Position numbers and translations under genes: made by a program. A stretch of 64,000 bases of DNA, from contig CAVTIR010000010.1 of the NCBI GenBank assembly GCA_963734665.1, positions 372,001 to 436,000 of the forward strand, given 5' to 3'. Positions 1 through 8,384 of this stretch are shown in pieces (positions within the stretch are counted from its first letter, which is position 1; every line of letters begins with the position of its first letter). The stretch is from Trebonia sp963734665. GTDB taxonomy: Bacteria; Actinomycetota; Actinomycetes; Streptosporangiales; Streptosporangiaceae. Under the pieces are notes generated by a model. That model saw only the letters and a program-made list of their open reading frames with translations. It had not been told where the DNA came from and did no database searches.

Positions 1-1
1 G

Positions 2-214
2 CTTGAGGCCCTCGACTCAATGCCGCCAGGCGCTCATGTCGGCGCGCTGCGCTGGGGGCCAGCGGAGATCCCGCTGGACCTGAGGGTGGGCGACGTCTCG
101 GCACGGTACGCAGTCGAGGTGATCCTGGACGCCGCGAAGCGGAGTCTGGGCCCCGGCGCTTACTGCTATGCGGGACGGGGGGCGCTGGTGATCGACGTCG
201 GCAGCCCCGGGTGA
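2..214 (+). CDS. C-terminal end of an unidentified protein, cut by the window edge
   Basis: A reading frame is open from the left edge and stops at the TGA at 212-214, giving about 70 residues. It may be the tail of a gene that starts outside the window; an internal ATG at 20 would give 64 residues. The segment has alternating hydrophobic and charged residues (for example ILDAAKRSL and GALVIDVGS) that suggest a folded domain end, but I recognise no family. It lies 52 bp before the nitroreductase gene on the same strand, so it may be the preceding operon gene. Whether it is coding at all is uncertain. Confidence 0.3.
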   Translation, partial: LEALDSMPPGAHVGALRWGPAEIPLDLRVGDVSARYAVEVILDAAKRSLGPGAYCYAGRGALVIDVGSPG

Positions 215-227
215 ACGGGCTACCTCG

Positions 228-249
228 CTAGCGAAGGACTAGCGAAGGA
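228..249 (+). repeat. 11-bp tandem duplication holding a Shine-Dalgarno core
   Basis: CTAGCGAAGGA occurs twice head to tail (228-238 and 239-249), followed by GAGAGGAAAGG before the ATG at 267. The duplicated unit contains AAGGA, so the nitroreductase leader has several Shine-Dalgarno-like purine runs. Confidence 0.6.
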
Positions 250-266
250 GAGGAAAGGAATCTGCA

Positions 267-1100
267 ATGGAGTTCCTCGAGGTTGTCGGATCGCGTCGCA
301 GCATCCGGTGGTTCAAGACGTGGGAGAAGGTCCCCCGGGACAAGATTCAGCGGATTCTGGAAGTCGTCCGCCTTACCACCTGCCCCGGCAACCTGCAGCC
401 GTGGCGGGCAATCGTGGTCGAGCGGGACGAACTGGACGAGCAGACGCGAGAGGGGCTGCTCGGCGCCGACAACTGGCAGGGTGCGCACACGCAAGCCCCG
501 GTATGGATCTACTGGTACGCCGATCCGTCTGTCACCCGGCCGGAGTCGTTCCAGGAGAACACCGTCGAGCTGACCGACCTGGGCGCACTGCCGTCGGCGT
601 ACGGCTGGAGCAAGGAGATGATCGAGGCCTCCATCCAGCGCGGCGAGGTCGTCCAGGCGGGCGGTCCGGCCATCAACGAGCTCATTCACGGGATGCCTGC
701 CGAGGTAGGGGCGGCCGTCGCCTACGCGGAAACGGTCGGCGCCTGCGCGTGCGCCACCCTGGCGGCAGTCAACGAGGGCCTCGGCACCTGCCTGCACATG
801 ATCGCGGCCCCGTCGAAGCAGGACCGGGTCAAAGAGCTGCTCGGGGTCCCCGAGTCCGTCCTTCCCGTCTGGGTGCAGCTCGTCGGCTACCCGGCAGAAG
901 AGCCAGAGGCGGGCGGCCAGCGGCCGCGCTTGCCGTTCGAGACGCTGTACTTCGAGCGGAGCTGGGGGCGGCCATTCCCGCGGGACGAAGAAGTCGTCAG
1001 CCAGCTAACCAAGGAGCGGCTGCTGCAACAGCCGATGCCCAAGCCCGGCCGGTTCGACGAGCTGAAGTTCCTGTCCCGTATGTACGGGTACCCGGAATAA
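267..1100 (+). CDS. Nitroreductase-family flavoprotein (copy A)
   Basis: A 277-aa protein of the FMN-dependent nitroreductase fold. The N-terminus has the family's R-S-x-R phosphate-binding pattern (SRRSIRWF, about residues 10-17), CPGNLQPWRAIVV at about 39-51 is the usual N-x-Q-P-W flavin-contact segment, and AAVNEGLGTCLHMIA at about 167-181 is the A-x-x-x-G-L-G helix. Such enzymes use NAD(P)H to reduce nitro groups, quinones, enones or flavin. The purine-rich leader with AAGGAG supports the ATG at 267. It starts a same-strand run with a 116-aa protein 13 bp downstream and an acyl-CoA synthetase after that. A clear relative lies at 9668-10456 with the same kind of small partner. Family assignment is firm; the substrate is unknown. 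Confidence 0.85.
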   Translation: MEFLEVVGSRRSIRWFKTWEKVPRDKIQRILEVVRLTTCPGNLQPWRAIVVERDELDEQTREGLLGADNWQGAHTQAPVWIYWYADPSVTRPESFQENTVELTDLGALPSAYGWSKEMIEASIQRGEVVQAGGPAINELIHGMPAEVGAAVAYAETVGACACATLAAVNEGLGTCLHMIAAPSKQDRVKELLGVPESVLPVWVQLVGYPAEEPEAGGQRPRLPFETLYFERSWGRPFPRDEEVVSQLTKERLLQQPMPKPGRFDELKFLSRMYGYPE

Positions 1101-1113
1101 GAAGAGAGGCCTG

Positions 1114-1464
1114 GTGACCTTCGAAGCAAAACCGGATACCTATTCCTCTGTCCAGCACTGGATGGAGGTGGTAAACGCCAGGCACGGGCTATCCGAGCGG
1201 GACTGGGACGACCGCCTGACAGTGCTCTCGAATTACTGTGACAGCCTCGGGAAGGACCCGGACACAATTATCCAGGAGGCACTGGACGAGCGGGACAGCA
1301 AGCTGGACTATATGCGTCATCTCAGGCGGTGGGCAAATGATCAGGCCCGGGGCCTGCAGGCCACCCATGAGCTGCAGAATGTGGTCCGGAGCTTCTTCAT
1401 CAACAATGGCGCGCGCGTCCTGACCAAACCATATCCGGACGTTTATGGCGGGGGAGGTTCGTAG
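1114..1464 (+). CDS. Small protein resembling a lone recombinase core-binding domain (copy A)
   Basis: A 116-aa soluble protein starting at GTG 1114, preceded by the purine-rich AAGAAGAGAGG. Helical blocks S-V-Q-x-W, L-x-x-L-S-N-Y-C and NVVRSFFINNG (near residues 89-99) resemble the helical core-binding (SAM-like) domain that precedes the catalytic domain in tyrosine recombinases. No catalytic R-H-R-Y domain follows, so it is not an integrase and no frameshifted continuation is visible. The protein at 10456-10806 has the same length, the same NVVRSF-x-I-x-NG motif and the same position directly behind a nitroreductase. This suggests a conserved two-gene module: the small protein may be a partner or scaffold of the flavoenzyme, or a DNA-binding sensor. 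Function is unknown and the fold is inferred by eye. Confidence 0.7.
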   Translation: MTFEAKPDTYSSVQHWMEVVNARHGLSERDWDDRLTVLSNYCDSLGKDPDTIIQEALDERDSKLDYMRHLRRWANDQARGLQATHELQNVVRSFFINNGARVLTKPYPDVYGGGGS

Positions 1465-1532
1465 CAGGCCAGGTCTCCGTGATGGCCAACTGTTCAGCAG
1501 CACGGGAAACGGCGCAAGAAAGTTGATCGGTG

Positions 1533-3089
1533 ATGAACGTCGGGCGTTTTCTGGCTGATGCTGCGCGCCGCGATGCGGCCAAGGCGGCGTTCGTCTGGGG
1601 AGACGAGGTTATCTCGTACGGCCAGGCGAACGCCCGGAGTGACAGCCTGGCGAGCGCGCTGCGGCAGTTCGGGCTCGGCACCGGGGATCGGGTCGGCCTG
1701 TTGATGCCGAACTGCCCCCAGTTGCTGGAGAGCATGTTCGCAACGTGGAAGGCGGGGGGCTGTGTCGTACCGCTGAACGCGAGGTTCCGGAGCGAGGAGA
1801 TCGTCTACCACCTGGCGGACGCCCGGGCACGGATGGTGATCTTCGGCGAGGAATACCGGGATGTCGTGGCCTCGGTGCGGGACCGGGCCCCCTCCGTGGA
1901 GCGGTTCGTCTGCGTGGGCGCGCCATTGGATGGCCAGCTTGCCTATGACCAGTTGACCGCAGAGCAGCCCGGCCCTGGCGAAGAGGCAGACGTCACTGAC
2001 CAGGAACTGGCGTGGTTGTTCTACACGTCAGGGACGACCGGGCGCCCGAAGGGCGCGATGCTCACTCATGGCGTCCTCACCTTCGTCTCCGTGGGATGGG
2101 TCGCCGACCTGATGTCCCTGGGGCCGGAGGATGTCGGCCTGCACGCCGCCCCGCTGACCCACGGCGCCGGCTTTCACGCCCTGGCGCTGACCATGAAGGG
2201 CGCCACGCAAGTCATCCTGCGGCCGCCCCGGTTCGACCCGGAGAATTTCTGCGCCACGGTGCAGCGGCACCGGGTGACCAACGCGTGGCTGGTGCCCACG
2301 CAGATCAAGATGCTTCTCAACTATGAGGGGCTCGAGAAATGGGACCTTTCCAGCCTGAAATGGATCGTTTATGGCGGGGCCCCGATGTACGTCGAGGACC
2401 TCAAAGAAGCGCTGCGGCGGATCGGGCCGGTCTTCGTCCAGCTTTACGCACAGGGCGAGACTCCGATGACCGCGACCTACCTTCGGCGCGAAGACCACCT
2501 GACCCGGGGAGATCTCGCGGCACGACTGGCCTCATGCGGGCGCGCCCGCTCCGGGCTGGAGGTACGCGTGCTCGATGAGGACGACCACGAACTGCGCCGC
2601 GGCCAGACCGGCCAGATTTGCGTGCGCGGAGCCTCCGTTATGAAGGGCTACTGGGAACGGCCCGAGGCGACATCGGAAACCCTGAGACGCGGCTGGCTGC
2701 ATACAGGGGATGTCGGCTACATGGACGACCATGGCTACGTCTACATCCTGGACCGCAGCAAGGACATGATCATCAGCGGCGGAGCGAACATATACCCGCG
2801 TGAGGTCGAGGAAGTGCTGATTCAGCATCCGGCCGTGTCCGAAGTGTGCGTCATCGGCGTGCCGCACGAGATATGGGGAGAAGCGGTCAAGGCGGTGGTG
2901 GTGCCGGAGCCCGGTGCCATTGTGACCGGGGAGGCCCTAGCCCGGTTCGTCGGCGAACGGCTGGCCGATTACAAGAAACCCAGATCCGTGGATCTGGTCG
3001 GCGAGATTCCAAAGAACGCTTACGGGAAGGTTCTCCGCCGCGAGCTCAAGGCCCGCTACTGGGATGGCCAGGCGCGGATGGTCCACTGA
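1533..3089 (+). CDS. FadD-like acyl-CoA synthetase
   Basis: A 518-aa member of the ANL (adenylate-forming) superfamily, which activates a carboxylic acid with ATP and loads it onto coenzyme A. The phosphate-binding A3 loop is YTSGTTGRPKGAM (about residues 165-177). LYAQGETPM replaces the usual Y-G-x-T-E motif, the hinge region is HTGDVGYMDDHGYVYILDR, and the C-terminal lysine motif is intact (KNAYGKVLRRELK). The ATG at 1533 follows an in-frame GTG at 1530; either could be used. It lies 68 bp behind the small 116-aa gene on the same strand and faces the cofD-like gene tail to tail. The acyl substrate cannot be read from the sequence. Confidence 0.85.
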   Translation: MNVGRFLADAARRDAAKAAFVWGDEVISYGQANARSDSLASALRQFGLGTGDRVGLLMPNCPQLLESMFATWKAGGCVVPLNARFRSEEIVYHLADARARMVIFGEEYRDVVASVRDRAPSVERFVCVGAPLDGQLAYDQLTAEQPGPGEEADVTDQELAWLFYTSGTTGRPKGAMLTHGVLTFVSVGWVADLMSLGPEDVGLHAAPLTHGAGFHALALTMKGATQVILRPPRFDPENFCATVQRHRVTNAWLVPTQIKMLLNYEGLEKWDLSSLKWIVYGGAPMYVEDLKEALRRIGPVFVQLYAQGETPMTATYLRREDHLTRGDLAARLASCGRARSGLEVRVLDEDDHELRRGQTGQICVRGASVMKGYWERPEATSETLRRGWLHTGDVGYMDDHGYVYILDRSKDMIISGGANIYPREVEEVLIQHPAVSEVCVIGVPHEIWGEAVKAVVVPEPGAIVTGEALARFVGERLADYKKPRSVDLVGEIPKNAYGKVLRRELKARYWDGQARMVH

Positions 3090-3144
3090 CGGCGCGAGCG
3101 TACGGCAGCGCCAGGCCCTCACGCCAGCTGACACGCGCGGGAGG

Positions 3145-4116
3145 TCAGCCGTGCACGCTGACTTGGGGGGCAGGCGGCGCCGGAATGCTCAGGTCCGCCA
3201 GCGTGCGGGCTAGTTCGGTGGAGTCAAGGAGATCGGTGGTTACTGGATTGAGACCCAGCCGCTCGATGTCAGGTACCCAGGCGGAATCCGCCCTGTCAAG
3301 CACGAAGTACTGGACGAGGCCGGCGTAGAGCTTGGCTATGCCCTCCGGCGTGTCCACGGCCCCTGTGGCCGCGAGCAGCCGCTGCCGGGCGAGCGCATGA
3401 TGGCTTACGGCGGCGTCCGGCGGGCTGGCCCCAAGCACCACGGGACAGACCGCTATCCGGCACCGGGCCCGCCGCACCAGTTCGCTCAGCCCGTCCCGGC
3501 TGAGGATGGGGCCGATGCTCGACACCGGGTTGCTTGGCCCGAGTATGACGGCGTCAGCATCGCGGAGAGCGTCGAGGGCGGCAGGCGACGCGGGCCCGTG
3601 CGGGACGCGTACCTGCCGGACCAGAGGGTGCGCGCCCTCTTTTACGTACCACTCCTGGAAATGCATCAGCCGGCCGTCCTGCAGCACGACGTGGGTCTCG
3701 TGTGGCTGGTCGCTGGCGGGAATCACCGTCACCCCCTGCACCCGCAGCCGCCGCGCGAGTTCACCGGTCGCTTCCGTCAGCGTCTTGCCGGAATGCAGCA
3801 GTTCGCTGCGCAGTAGGTGCAAGGCGAGGTCCAGATCGCCGACATTGAACCAGGGCCGCGAGCCAAGGTCCGTGACGCCATCACGGGTTCGGAAGGTCTC
3901 GCCGCGGCGCCCCCATCCCGCCTCGGCGTTCCACACGCCAGCGAGCGAGTAGAGGATGGCATCCATATCAGGGCAAATGCGCAGGCCAAACCAAGTGAGG
4001 TCATCACCCGTATTGGCGATAACGCTTAGGGGGCCGGAGGCAACGGACTCGCTCAGCGCGGTGACCAGCCGGGCTCCGCCGAAGCCGCCGGAAAGAAGAA
4101 CGATCCGCCGAAACAC
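3145..4116 (-). CDS. CofD/FbiA-like 2-phospho-L-lactate (or phosphoenolpyruvate) transferase
   Basis: A 323-aa protein matching the CofD/FbiA family, which transfers a phospholactyl or phosphoenolpyruvyl group to the deazaflavin Fo in coenzyme F420 synthesis. Visible family signatures are the N-terminal LSGGFGGARL nucleotide/substrate loop, NTGDDLTWFGLRICPDMDAI and ILGPSNPVSSIGPIL. Length is close to FbiA (about 330 aa). Start is GTG at 4116. It is divergent from an F420-type luciferase-like oxidoreductase, with 73 bp between the two starts, so one intergenic region probably serves both. No fbiB neighbour (gamma-glutamyl ligase) is visible, as would be usual for the housekeeping copy, so this may be a second, pathway-specific copy; that needs the rest of the genome. 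Confidence 0.85.
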   Translation of the reverse strand: MFRRIVLLSGGFGGARLVTALSESVASGPLSVIANTGDDLTWFGLRICPDMDAILYSLAGVWNAEAGWGRRGETFRTRDGVTDLGSRPWFNVGDLDLALHLLRSELLHSGKTLTEATGELARRLRVQGVTVIPASDQPHETHVVLQDGRLMHFQEWYVKEGAHPLVRQVRVPHGPASPAALDALRDADAVILGPSNPVSSIGPILSRDGLSELVRRARCRIAVCPVVLGASPPDAAVSHHALARQRLLAATGAVDTPEGIAKLYAGLVQYFVLDRADSAWVPDIERLGLNPVTTDLLDSTELARTLADLSIPAPPAPQVSVHG

Positions 4117-4189
4117 AACGTCTATCGTAGGCAGCGAGAATCAATCGGTCCAGGAGTGGCCGCCGCGCGCCCACTAGATGGTGAAATAG

Positions 4190-5101
4190 ATGCATTTCGT
4201 CGTGCGAATCCACCAAAATGGATGGAGCTATCAGGAACTGGAAGCCGTTTGGCGGGAAAGTGAGCGCCTTGGGTACGACGGGGCGTCCCTGTATGACGTT
4301 CTCGGCATCAATGGCCCCGAATGCTGGACCGCCCTGACAGCGCTCACCGCCCGGACGAGAAAGCTGGTAGCGGTTCCTCTCGTGCTGTCCAACCCTTACC
4401 GCCACCCAGCCGTGCTGGCCAGGATGGCGGCGACTCTCGACGCGTTGTCTCCCGGACGGGTAATAGTCGGCCTGGGCGCGGGCGGTTCCGACGCCGACGC
4501 GGCGGCATTCGGGATGCGGTGGCCCCCCACCGCACAGCGGATCGATGCGCTAGCCGAGGCGGCGCAGGTGATGCGCGTCCTGTGGGGCGGTGGCGGCTCT
4601 TTCAGCGGTCGCTGGTACCAGCTCCGGGATGCCCCTGCCTACCGTGACGCCGTCCGGGCGGAAGGCCCGCCCATCCTCATCGGCGGACACGGCCCGCGCC
4701 TCCTGCGCACCGCGGCCCGGCATGCGGACCTCTGCAACATCGGTTTTGACCTGCCCGCCGGTGAGTGGCGTCAGCTAGGGCCGGTGCTGGCAGCGTACGC
4801 ACGCCAGGCGGGGCGCATGCCGGGGTCTCTAGTGCTCACGCACAATGCGACGGTCCTCCTAGGTGGCGATGAGGCCGATTTTTCGCGGTTGGTAGCGGCG
4901 TGGGCCAGCCGCCGGGGCCTGTCCGAGGAATCTGCCCGGCGGAAGCTGCAGCATTCGCTGGCCGGGACTCCCCGGCAGGTCTGTGAGCGGCTGAAGGCGT
5001 TGGAGGCCGCAGGGGTGGCCTGGGTATTCCTCCTCTTCGACAACGCGCGCGATTTCGGCGGCCTGCGACTCTTCGCTGAGGCGGTCATGCCGGAGCTATG
5101 A
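4190..5101 (+). CDS. Luciferase-like, probably F420-dependent oxidoreductase
   Basis: A 303-aa protein of the bacterial luciferase-like (LLM) TIM-barrel family. Typical features are the N-terminal strand with the ESERLGYDGASLYD segment, LSPGRVIVGLGAGG (about 85-98), PPILIGGHGPRLLRTAARHAD and a C-terminal QVCERLKALEAAGV helix. Members use reduced F420 or FMN for hydride transfer or monooxygenation. The divergent CofD/FbiA-like gene makes F420 the more likely cofactor. ATG 4190 gives the expected N-terminal beta strand; an AT-containing stretch upstream fits a shared promoter region with the cofD-like gene. Confidence 0.85.
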   Translation: MHFVVRIHQNGWSYQELEAVWRESERLGYDGASLYDVLGINGPECWTALTALTARTRKLVAVPLVLSNPYRHPAVLARMAATLDALSPGRVIVGLGAGGSDADAAAFGMRWPPTAQRIDALAEAAQVMRVLWGGGGSFSGRWYQLRDAPAYRDAVRAEGPPILIGGHGPRLLRTAARHADLCNIGFDLPAGEWRQLGPVLAAYARQAGRMPGSLVLTHNATVLLGGDEADFSRLVAAWASRRGLSEESARRKLQHSLAGTPRQVCERLKALEAAGVAWVFLLFDNARDFGGLRLFAEAVMPEL

Positions 5102-5344
5102 GGTCGCCAGCAAGCACCAGTGCGGTCTCTCGCCATGCAAGCGGGATTTTCATGCCGAACGGAGCGGTGGTGGCTCCCGCCCCCCGCGGTCAGCTACGAA
5201 GAGTAATAATCCAGACCTTCACCTACGTTCTGTCATTTCTGGTCTCTTCACGCTCTTGACTTCAGTGGCCAGCGCAAGAGGATGTAAGCAAGCGGTTAGT
5301 GAACAACCAAGTAACAGCCCTCCAGGGGGAATGAGGAGGCCAGG

Positions 5345-6772
5345 ATGTCTGTGACTACGCCTCTTGCCGGAAGCACTCCAGTCAGCGAGGAGGACAAGCG
5401 CCAACTCCGGCGGTACTTCGAACAGACACGGCCGCTCCCGCAACTTCTCGCGACACTTCGCAGCCGCAGGGTCGGATGCGGGTACTCGATCGAAAGCGGC
5501 CAGGAGGAGCACCGCAGCGCGACCGGCCGGAACATCCGTCAGGAACCCGGGCCGCTGGCGTTCACCTCCGGCCAGCCGGTCATTCCGCTGACCGAGGTGG
5601 AGGAGGCGATCATCGCGTGGTCGGCATGCGGCCCTAACGGCATGGCGCACTGGGACATCGCCGTGCATGGCGGATTCCACGAACTCGTCACGATCGCCGG
5701 GCGGACCGCCGCGGGACCCGGTAACTCGTTCGCCCACGACCTGCTCGTCATCAAGGACCAGGGCGCCTTTATCTACAACCCGGGCGATGAGCGGGAACGC
5801 GCGGTAGAGGTCCAAGGCGAAGAGGACTACCAAAAGGTACTGTCCTGGTACCGCCGCGGGATGCATCAAGTCCTCGACCACAGGCCCGACATCGACTGGG
5901 GGCTGCGCGCGCCCGGCGCCCCGAACGCTTCGCTATTCGGTCCTTACCAGTTCAACCTCAACCGGGACGGACAGACCTGGTTCATTCCGATCACCGACAT
6001 CGGGTGGCTGTACTTCAGCGTGATGCTGAACCTCTTCGACGCCTGGCACCTGTACTTCACCGACGACCGGACCGGGGAGCCCGCTGGGGTAGGTTCCTGG
6101 GTGAAGGAGGGCCAGCTTGAGTTCCCGGTGGCGATCAGCCAGATCGAGCAGTTCATCTTCCAGGTCGAGACCTACCCTCCCGGCTCAATGGTGCAGAACA
6201 TGCGGCTGGCCGCCGAGGCCATGGGGCTCGGGAACTGGATCTTCTGCGGGTACTTCGACGACATCCTGATGGGTGCATTCCCCGACCTCGCACGGGGGCT
6301 GGGGTTCCGGGCTGAGCCGTTGAACGACCGTGCCCCGGCGGCATCTGGCGCGCTCAAGATCTTCGGCGTCGAAGGGATCAAGGAGGCGACGTACGTGCCG
6401 TCGCCCCGGTACCCGGACGGCCGAGCGGTGATGACGGCGATGATGGCCGAGAAGTACGGCGAAGGCCGGACGATGTTGCAGGGCGAGGACAACTGGATGC
6501 TCCGTCACGGCGGGCCGTTCAATGCGGACACGGTGCGGGCCATCGTGAACGACCCGGCCACCCGTGTCTCCGAGTGGGCTGTCGAGGCGTGCATCGCCTA
6601 CGTCGACTACTGCGTCGAGCACTACGGTCAGTGCCCGGTCTACTTCAACCCGATGCAGTGCAACTTCGGGGCGATCGTGCATCACGTCGACCCGACGTTC
6701 TACGAGCGTTTCTATGACGGCTCGACGGTGACTCCCGCCATCCGGCGCCATATGCAGGAGTGGCATACGTAG
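5345..6772 (+). CDS. Large divergent nitroreductase-like protein of unknown function
   Basis: A 475-aa protein with a strong start (GAGGAGG before ATG 5345). I recognise no named family, but two features fit a nitroreductase-type flavin fold: LRSRRVGCGY near residues 38-47, like the R-S-x-R phosphate site, and QNMRLAAEAMGLGNWIFCGY at about 284-303, which matches the helix and G-L-G turn seen in that family. It is nearly twice the usual length. Extra segments include an aromatic-rich middle (DIGWLYFSVMLNLFDAWHLYF) and a Cys/His-containing C-terminus (EHYGQCPVYFNPMQCNFGAIVHH, split here only by description) that could hold a second site. No signal peptide is seen. It begins a tight run with the second CoA ligase (16-bp gap) and the thiolase. 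Confidence 0.6.
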   Translation: MSVTTPLAGSTPVSEEDKRQLRRYFEQTRPLPQLLATLRSRRVGCGYSIESGQEEHRSATGRNIRQEPGPLAFTSGQPVIPLTEVEEAIIAWSACGPNGMAHWDIAVHGGFHELVTIAGRTAAGPGNSFAHDLLVIKDQGAFIYNPGDERERAVEVQGEEDYQKVLSWYRRGMHQVLDHRPDIDWGLRAPGAPNASLFGPYQFNLNRDGQTWFIPITDIGWLYFSVMLNLFDAWHLYFTDDRTGEPAGVGSWVKEGQLEFPVAISQIEQFIFQVETYPPGSMVQNMRLAAEAMGLGNWIFCGYFDDILMGAFPDLARGLGFRAEPLNDRAPAASGALKIFGVEGIKEATYVPSPRYPDGRAVMTAMMAEKYGEGRTMLQGEDNWMLRHGGPFNADTVRAIVNDPATRVSEWAVEACIAYVDYCVEHYGQCPVYFNPMQCNFGAIVHHVDPTFYERFYDGSTVTPAIRRHMQEWHT

Positions 6773-6788
6773 CAGGGGAGGGTACGGC

Positions 6789-8354
6789 GTGGCACGCGCG
6801 CAGGGCCCGGTCGAGCAGATCATCAGGCAGCGGGTCGCCGAGCACCCCGATGCCACCTGGCTGAAGTGGCAGGATACCGAGGTCGCCTGGCGGGACGTGC
6901 TGTCGAACGCGCAGCGCGCGGCGAACGGGCTGCTCGAGCTTGGGGTGCGCCCGGGGGACCGGGTGGCCATCCTGATGGGAAACCGCCCCGAGTTCCTCTG
7001 GGCCCACCTCGGCGTTGTGTTCATCGGCGCCGCATCAGTGCCGGTGAACATCTCGCAGCGGGGCCCGACGCTGCAGCACATCCTCAGGGACTCCGGTGCC
7101 ACGGCAGTGATTTTCACCGATGACCTACGTGATGTGCTCGCCGCGGCGGCCGGTGACCTGCCGGGGCTGAGGCACACGGTGGTCGTCGGCGGCACGGCGG
7201 GCAATGGCGCCGACTGGGACTTCGATCGGCTCATGTCAGCCCCTGACCGTGAGCCCGAGGTCGACTTGGCCGAGCCGGCCGGCAGCGTCGGCATGATGTA
7301 CACCTCGGGAACGACCGGGCCGCCGAAGGGCGTGGTCGCGGCGAAGTACGACACGACGCCACTGCAGTCGCTGCTGCGCGCCTCGGGGGTGCGGCCCGGC
7401 GAGACCATGTACACCCCGCTGCCGCTCTATCACGGGAACGCGCTGCTGGTATCGGCGATCGGATCCATGATCCTGGACGCCAAGCTTGCCCTCGCCCCGC
7501 GGTTCAGCGCTTCCCGGTTCTGGGAGGACTGCCGGCGCTACGAGGCCGTGGAGTTCAACACGCTCGGCGGGATGATCTCGATCCTGCTGAAGCAGCCGCC
7601 GGGGCCGGGAGACACGGACCATCAGGTCCGGGTGGTGCTCTCGGCGGGCTGCCCGCCGGACCGCTGGGAGGAGTTCCAGCGGCGGTTCGGCGTGCGGATC
7701 ATCGAGTGGTTCGGGATGGTTGACTCGCCGGGCATCCTGCTGAACGATGCGGGCCGCGTCGGCTCGATGGGCCGGTCCGGCGTTGCCAACGTCGAGTTCC
7801 GCGTCGTGGGCGAGGATGACGGGCAGCTTGGGCCGCGGCAGGTGGGCGAACTCGTGTTCCGCCATCCGGCGGGCCAGACGACCCATTACGAGAATCTCCC
7901 GGAGGCGACGCGACAGGCCTACCGTGGCGGCTGGTTCCACTCCGGTGACCTCGCAGAATACGACGAGGACGGCTTCTTCTACTACCGAGGCCGGAAGAAG
8001 GAGTCCATCCGCAGGCTCGGTGAAAACATCTCCGCCTGGGAGGTGGAGACCGTCGTTAACTCCCACCCGATGGTGCTGGAAAGCGCCGCGCACGCTGTCA
8101 GCTCCGAACTTGGCGAGGACGAGGTCAAGATCACCATCGTGGCGCAACAGAGAGAGCAGCCGAAGCCCGAGGAAATTCTCGACTATTGCCAGGGCAAGAT
8201 GGCGCGCTATGCCATCCCCCGCTACGTGGAGTTCGTCGGGTCGCTGCCCAAGACCGAGACGCAGCGGATTCAGTACGCCGAACTGAAGGCGCGCGGGATT
8301 ACCCCCGGTACATGGGACCGCGAGCAGTGCGGCTACCGCGTGCAGCGGACATGA
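6789..8354 (+). CDS. Acyl-CoA synthetase-like ANL enzyme with an altered C-terminal lysine motif
   Basis: A 521-aa ANL-superfamily protein, closest in style to CaiC/FadD-type CoA ligases. The A3 loop is YTSGTTGPPKGVV (about residues 172-184), followed by LPLYHGNALL and HSGDLAEYDEDGFFYYRGRKKESIRRLGENIS, described as the hinge region. WFGMVDSPG stands where Y-G-x-T-E is usual. The C-terminal motif that normally supplies the adenylation lysine reads KTETQRIQYAELK, with Arg and Tyr at the two positions where Lys is expected. It may act on a preformed acyl-adenylate, use another residue, or have another role. GTG 6789 is preceded by GGGGAGGG. It is in one operon with the 475-aa protein and the thiolase. 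Confidence 0.8.
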   Translation: MARAQGPVEQIIRQRVAEHPDATWLKWQDTEVAWRDVLSNAQRAANGLLELGVRPGDRVAILMGNRPEFLWAHLGVVFIGAASVPVNISQRGPTLQHILRDSGATAVIFTDDLRDVLAAAAGDLPGLRHTVVVGGTAGNGADWDFDRLMSAPDREPEVDLAEPAGSVGMMYTSGTTGPPKGVVAAKYDTTPLQSLLRASGVRPGETMYTPLPLYHGNALLVSAIGSMILDAKLALAPRFSASRFWEDCRRYEAVEFNTLGGMISILLKQPPGPGDTDHQVRVVLSAGCPPDRWEEFQRRFGVRIIEWFGMVDSPGILLNDAGRVGSMGRSGVANVEFRVVGEDDGQLGPRQVGELVFRHPAGQTTHYENLPEATRQAYRGGWFHSGDLAEYDEDGFFYYRGRKKESIRRLGENISAWEVETVVNSHPMVLESAAHAVSSELGEDEVKITIVAQQREQPKPEEILDYCQGKMARYAIPRYVEFVGSLPKTETQRIQYAELKARGITPGTWDREQCGYRVQRT

Positions 8355-8384
8355 GCGGTGGTTGCTTAGTTAAGGAGGTCGCTG

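Noticed and set aside
6185..7414. 409-codon minus-strand frame
   Set aside because: Antisense to the 475-aa nitroreductase-like gene and the CoA-ligase gene; no domain.
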